A DNA stretch of 6,409 nt, taken from Bacteroidia bacterium. GTDB lineage: Bacteria > Bacteroidota > Bacteroidia > Bacteroidales > Marinifilaceae. How positions within the stretch are numbered: the first letter of the stretch is position 1; every line of letters starts with the position of its first letter. Location: contig BNXR01000100.1 of NCBI GenBank assembly GCA_025999735.1, positions 1-6,409 on the forward strand. The letters are read 5' to 3'. Of the stretch, positions 5,842 through 6,409 are shown one piece after another. A program made the translations under genes and the position numbers. Below the pieces are notes generated by a model. It did not search any database. It was not told where the DNA came from and saw only the letters and a list, made by a program, of their open reading frames with translations.

Positions 5842-6409
5842 ATGGATTTCAGCAGAAAATTGCCGATTGGCATTCAGGATTTTGAGAGCTTGCGTCAGGA
5901 TGGTTTCCTATATGTGGACAAGACCGACTATCTTTATCGCGTAGTCAACGAAGGACGTCCCTACTTTTTGGGTCGTCCGCGCAGGTTTGGGAAAAGTCTT
6001 TTTCTCTCCACCCTGAAAGCCTATTTTGAGGGTAAGAAGGAACTGTTTAAGGGGCTTGCCATTGCCGATTTGGAAAAAGATTGGGTGAAATATCCGGTGT
6101 TTCATCTGGATTTGAATATTTCCAATTACACCAAATTTGAAGACCTTGAGATTGCTCTCAATGTACTCTTGTCGCACTTGGAGGAAAAGTGGGGAACAGA
6201 CAGTGCCGAAGACTCATTTCCTACCCGTTTAGCAGGTTTAATGCGCCGTGCATCTAAAAAAACAAAAAAACGAGTGGTGGTACTTATTGATGAATACGAT
6301 AAGCCACTCACCAGCACCTTAGGCAATCCCGAACTGCACGAAAAAATCAGAGAAGTATTGAGCGGTTTCTACGGCGTTTTCAAGACCGCCGACCTCTATT
6401 TGCGATTTC
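5842..6409 (+). CDS. AAA-ATPase_like (PF09820) protein, 5' part (runs off right edge)
   Basis: The frame is open from ATG 5842 to the window end, giving 189 residues of a family usually around 500-600 long with an AAA-ATPase_like domain followed by a PD-(D/E)XK nuclease-like domain (PDDEXK_9, PF08011); the second domain would lie outside the window. Family signatures are the N-terminal LPIGIQDFESLR and YVDKTDYLYRV, the degenerate P-loop FLGRPRRFGKSLFLSTL (Lys51, Ser52), FHLDLN, and Walker B VVVLIDEYDKPL (145-156; Asp150, Glu151). The cellular role is not established; members occur in many copies in Bacteroidales and do not belong to sugar pathways. The ATG is supported by the conserved start peptide, which recurs in the stub at 4233. 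A long AT-rich spacer separates it from the epimerase tail, so it is probably transcribed on its own. Confidence 0.92.
   Translation, partial: MDFSRKLPIGIQDFESLRQDGFLYVDKTDYLYRVVNEGRPYFLGRPRRFGKSLFLSTLKAYFEGKKELFKGLAIADLEKDWVKYPVFHLDLNISNYTKFEDLEIALNVLLSHLEEKWGTDSAEDSFPTRLAGLMRRASKKTKKRVVVLIDEYDKPLTSTLGNPELHEKIREVLSGFYGVFKTADLYLRF

Larger units (their letters stand above)
5519..5882 (+). repeat. Long direct repeat, copy 2 (364 bp)
   Basis: Second copy of the segment at 3909-4273, 1610 bases downstream (1609 after the single-base indel). It carries a headless epimerase tail on its left and continues on its right into the intact AAA-ATPase_like gene, so its right flank is presumably the ancestral one. 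The two differences inside the AAA start codons (5853 and 5868) are synonymous (Ser AGT/AGC, Ile ATA/ATT). Confidence 0.97.

Noticed and set aside
5908..6326. Minus-strand open frames under the AAA-ATPase_like gene
   Set aside because: The + strand frame over the same bases has clear P-loop-like and Walker B motifs; the reverse frames are shadows.
1..6409. CRISPR array, tRNA or rRNA genes
   Set aside because: No short regularly spaced repeats and no cloverleaf or rRNA-like stretches were seen on reading the window.

Overview
The window looks like part of a surface-polysaccharide (O-antigen or capsule) gene cluster from a member of the Bacteroidota, probably Bacteroidales. The lineage call rests on the mix of genes: a GtrB/ArnC-like glycosyltransferase, sugar epimerase/dehydratases, a sugar C-methyltransferase-like protein and an AAA-ATPase_like (PF09820) protein of a type found in many copies in Bacteroidales. 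Starts lacking clear Shine-Dalgarno sequences and AT-rich spacers fit as well. No rRNA or tRNA marker is present, so this is inference. All supported genes are on the + strand.

Layout. (a) 2-907: 3' part of a membrane-anchored family 2 glycosyltransferase whose start lies off the left edge. (b) 916-1341: gene fragment carrying only the histidine-kinase-like ATPase part of an AlbA_2/HATPase_c_4 (RecG-like regulator) protein. (c) 1379-2579: a sugar C-methyltransferase-type gene split by a frameshift near 2201 into 1379-2218 and 2181-2579; removing one base restores exactly 400 codons. (d) 2602-3249: NAD-dependent epimerase/dehydratase with an apparent in-frame internal deletion that removed the NAD-binding and catalytic part. 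(e) 3249-4136: full-length second epimerase/reductase overlapping (d) by one base. (f) 4293-5492: radical SAM/SPASM-like protein with an N-terminal nucleotide-binding-like domain. (g) 5842 to the right edge: 5' part of an AAA-ATPase_like gene that is open to the end of the window.

The most striking structure is a direct repeat of about 365 bp (3909-4273 and 5519-5882, 7 substitutions and one 1-base indel) bracketing the 1245-bp radical SAM block. Each copy holds the last 75 codons of epimerase (e), the spacer and the first 14 codons of the AAA gene (g). Copy 1 completes the intact epimerase and leaves an 18-codon stub of the AAA gene. Copy 2 holds a headless epimerase tail and the intact start of the AAA gene. 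The simplest history is that epimerase and AAA gene were once adjacent and the radical SAM block was inserted between them with duplication of the boundary, so neither neighbour was lost. No transposase or terminal inverted repeat is visible.

Together the genes would make, modify and transfer an unusual sugar: epimerases and methyltransferase build the nucleotide sugar, the radical SAM enzyme may modify it, and the glycosyltransferase moves a sugar to a lipid carrier. Three neighbouring genes (b, c, d) are broken, however, so this version of the cluster is probably partly decayed, unless the frameshift is an assembly error.
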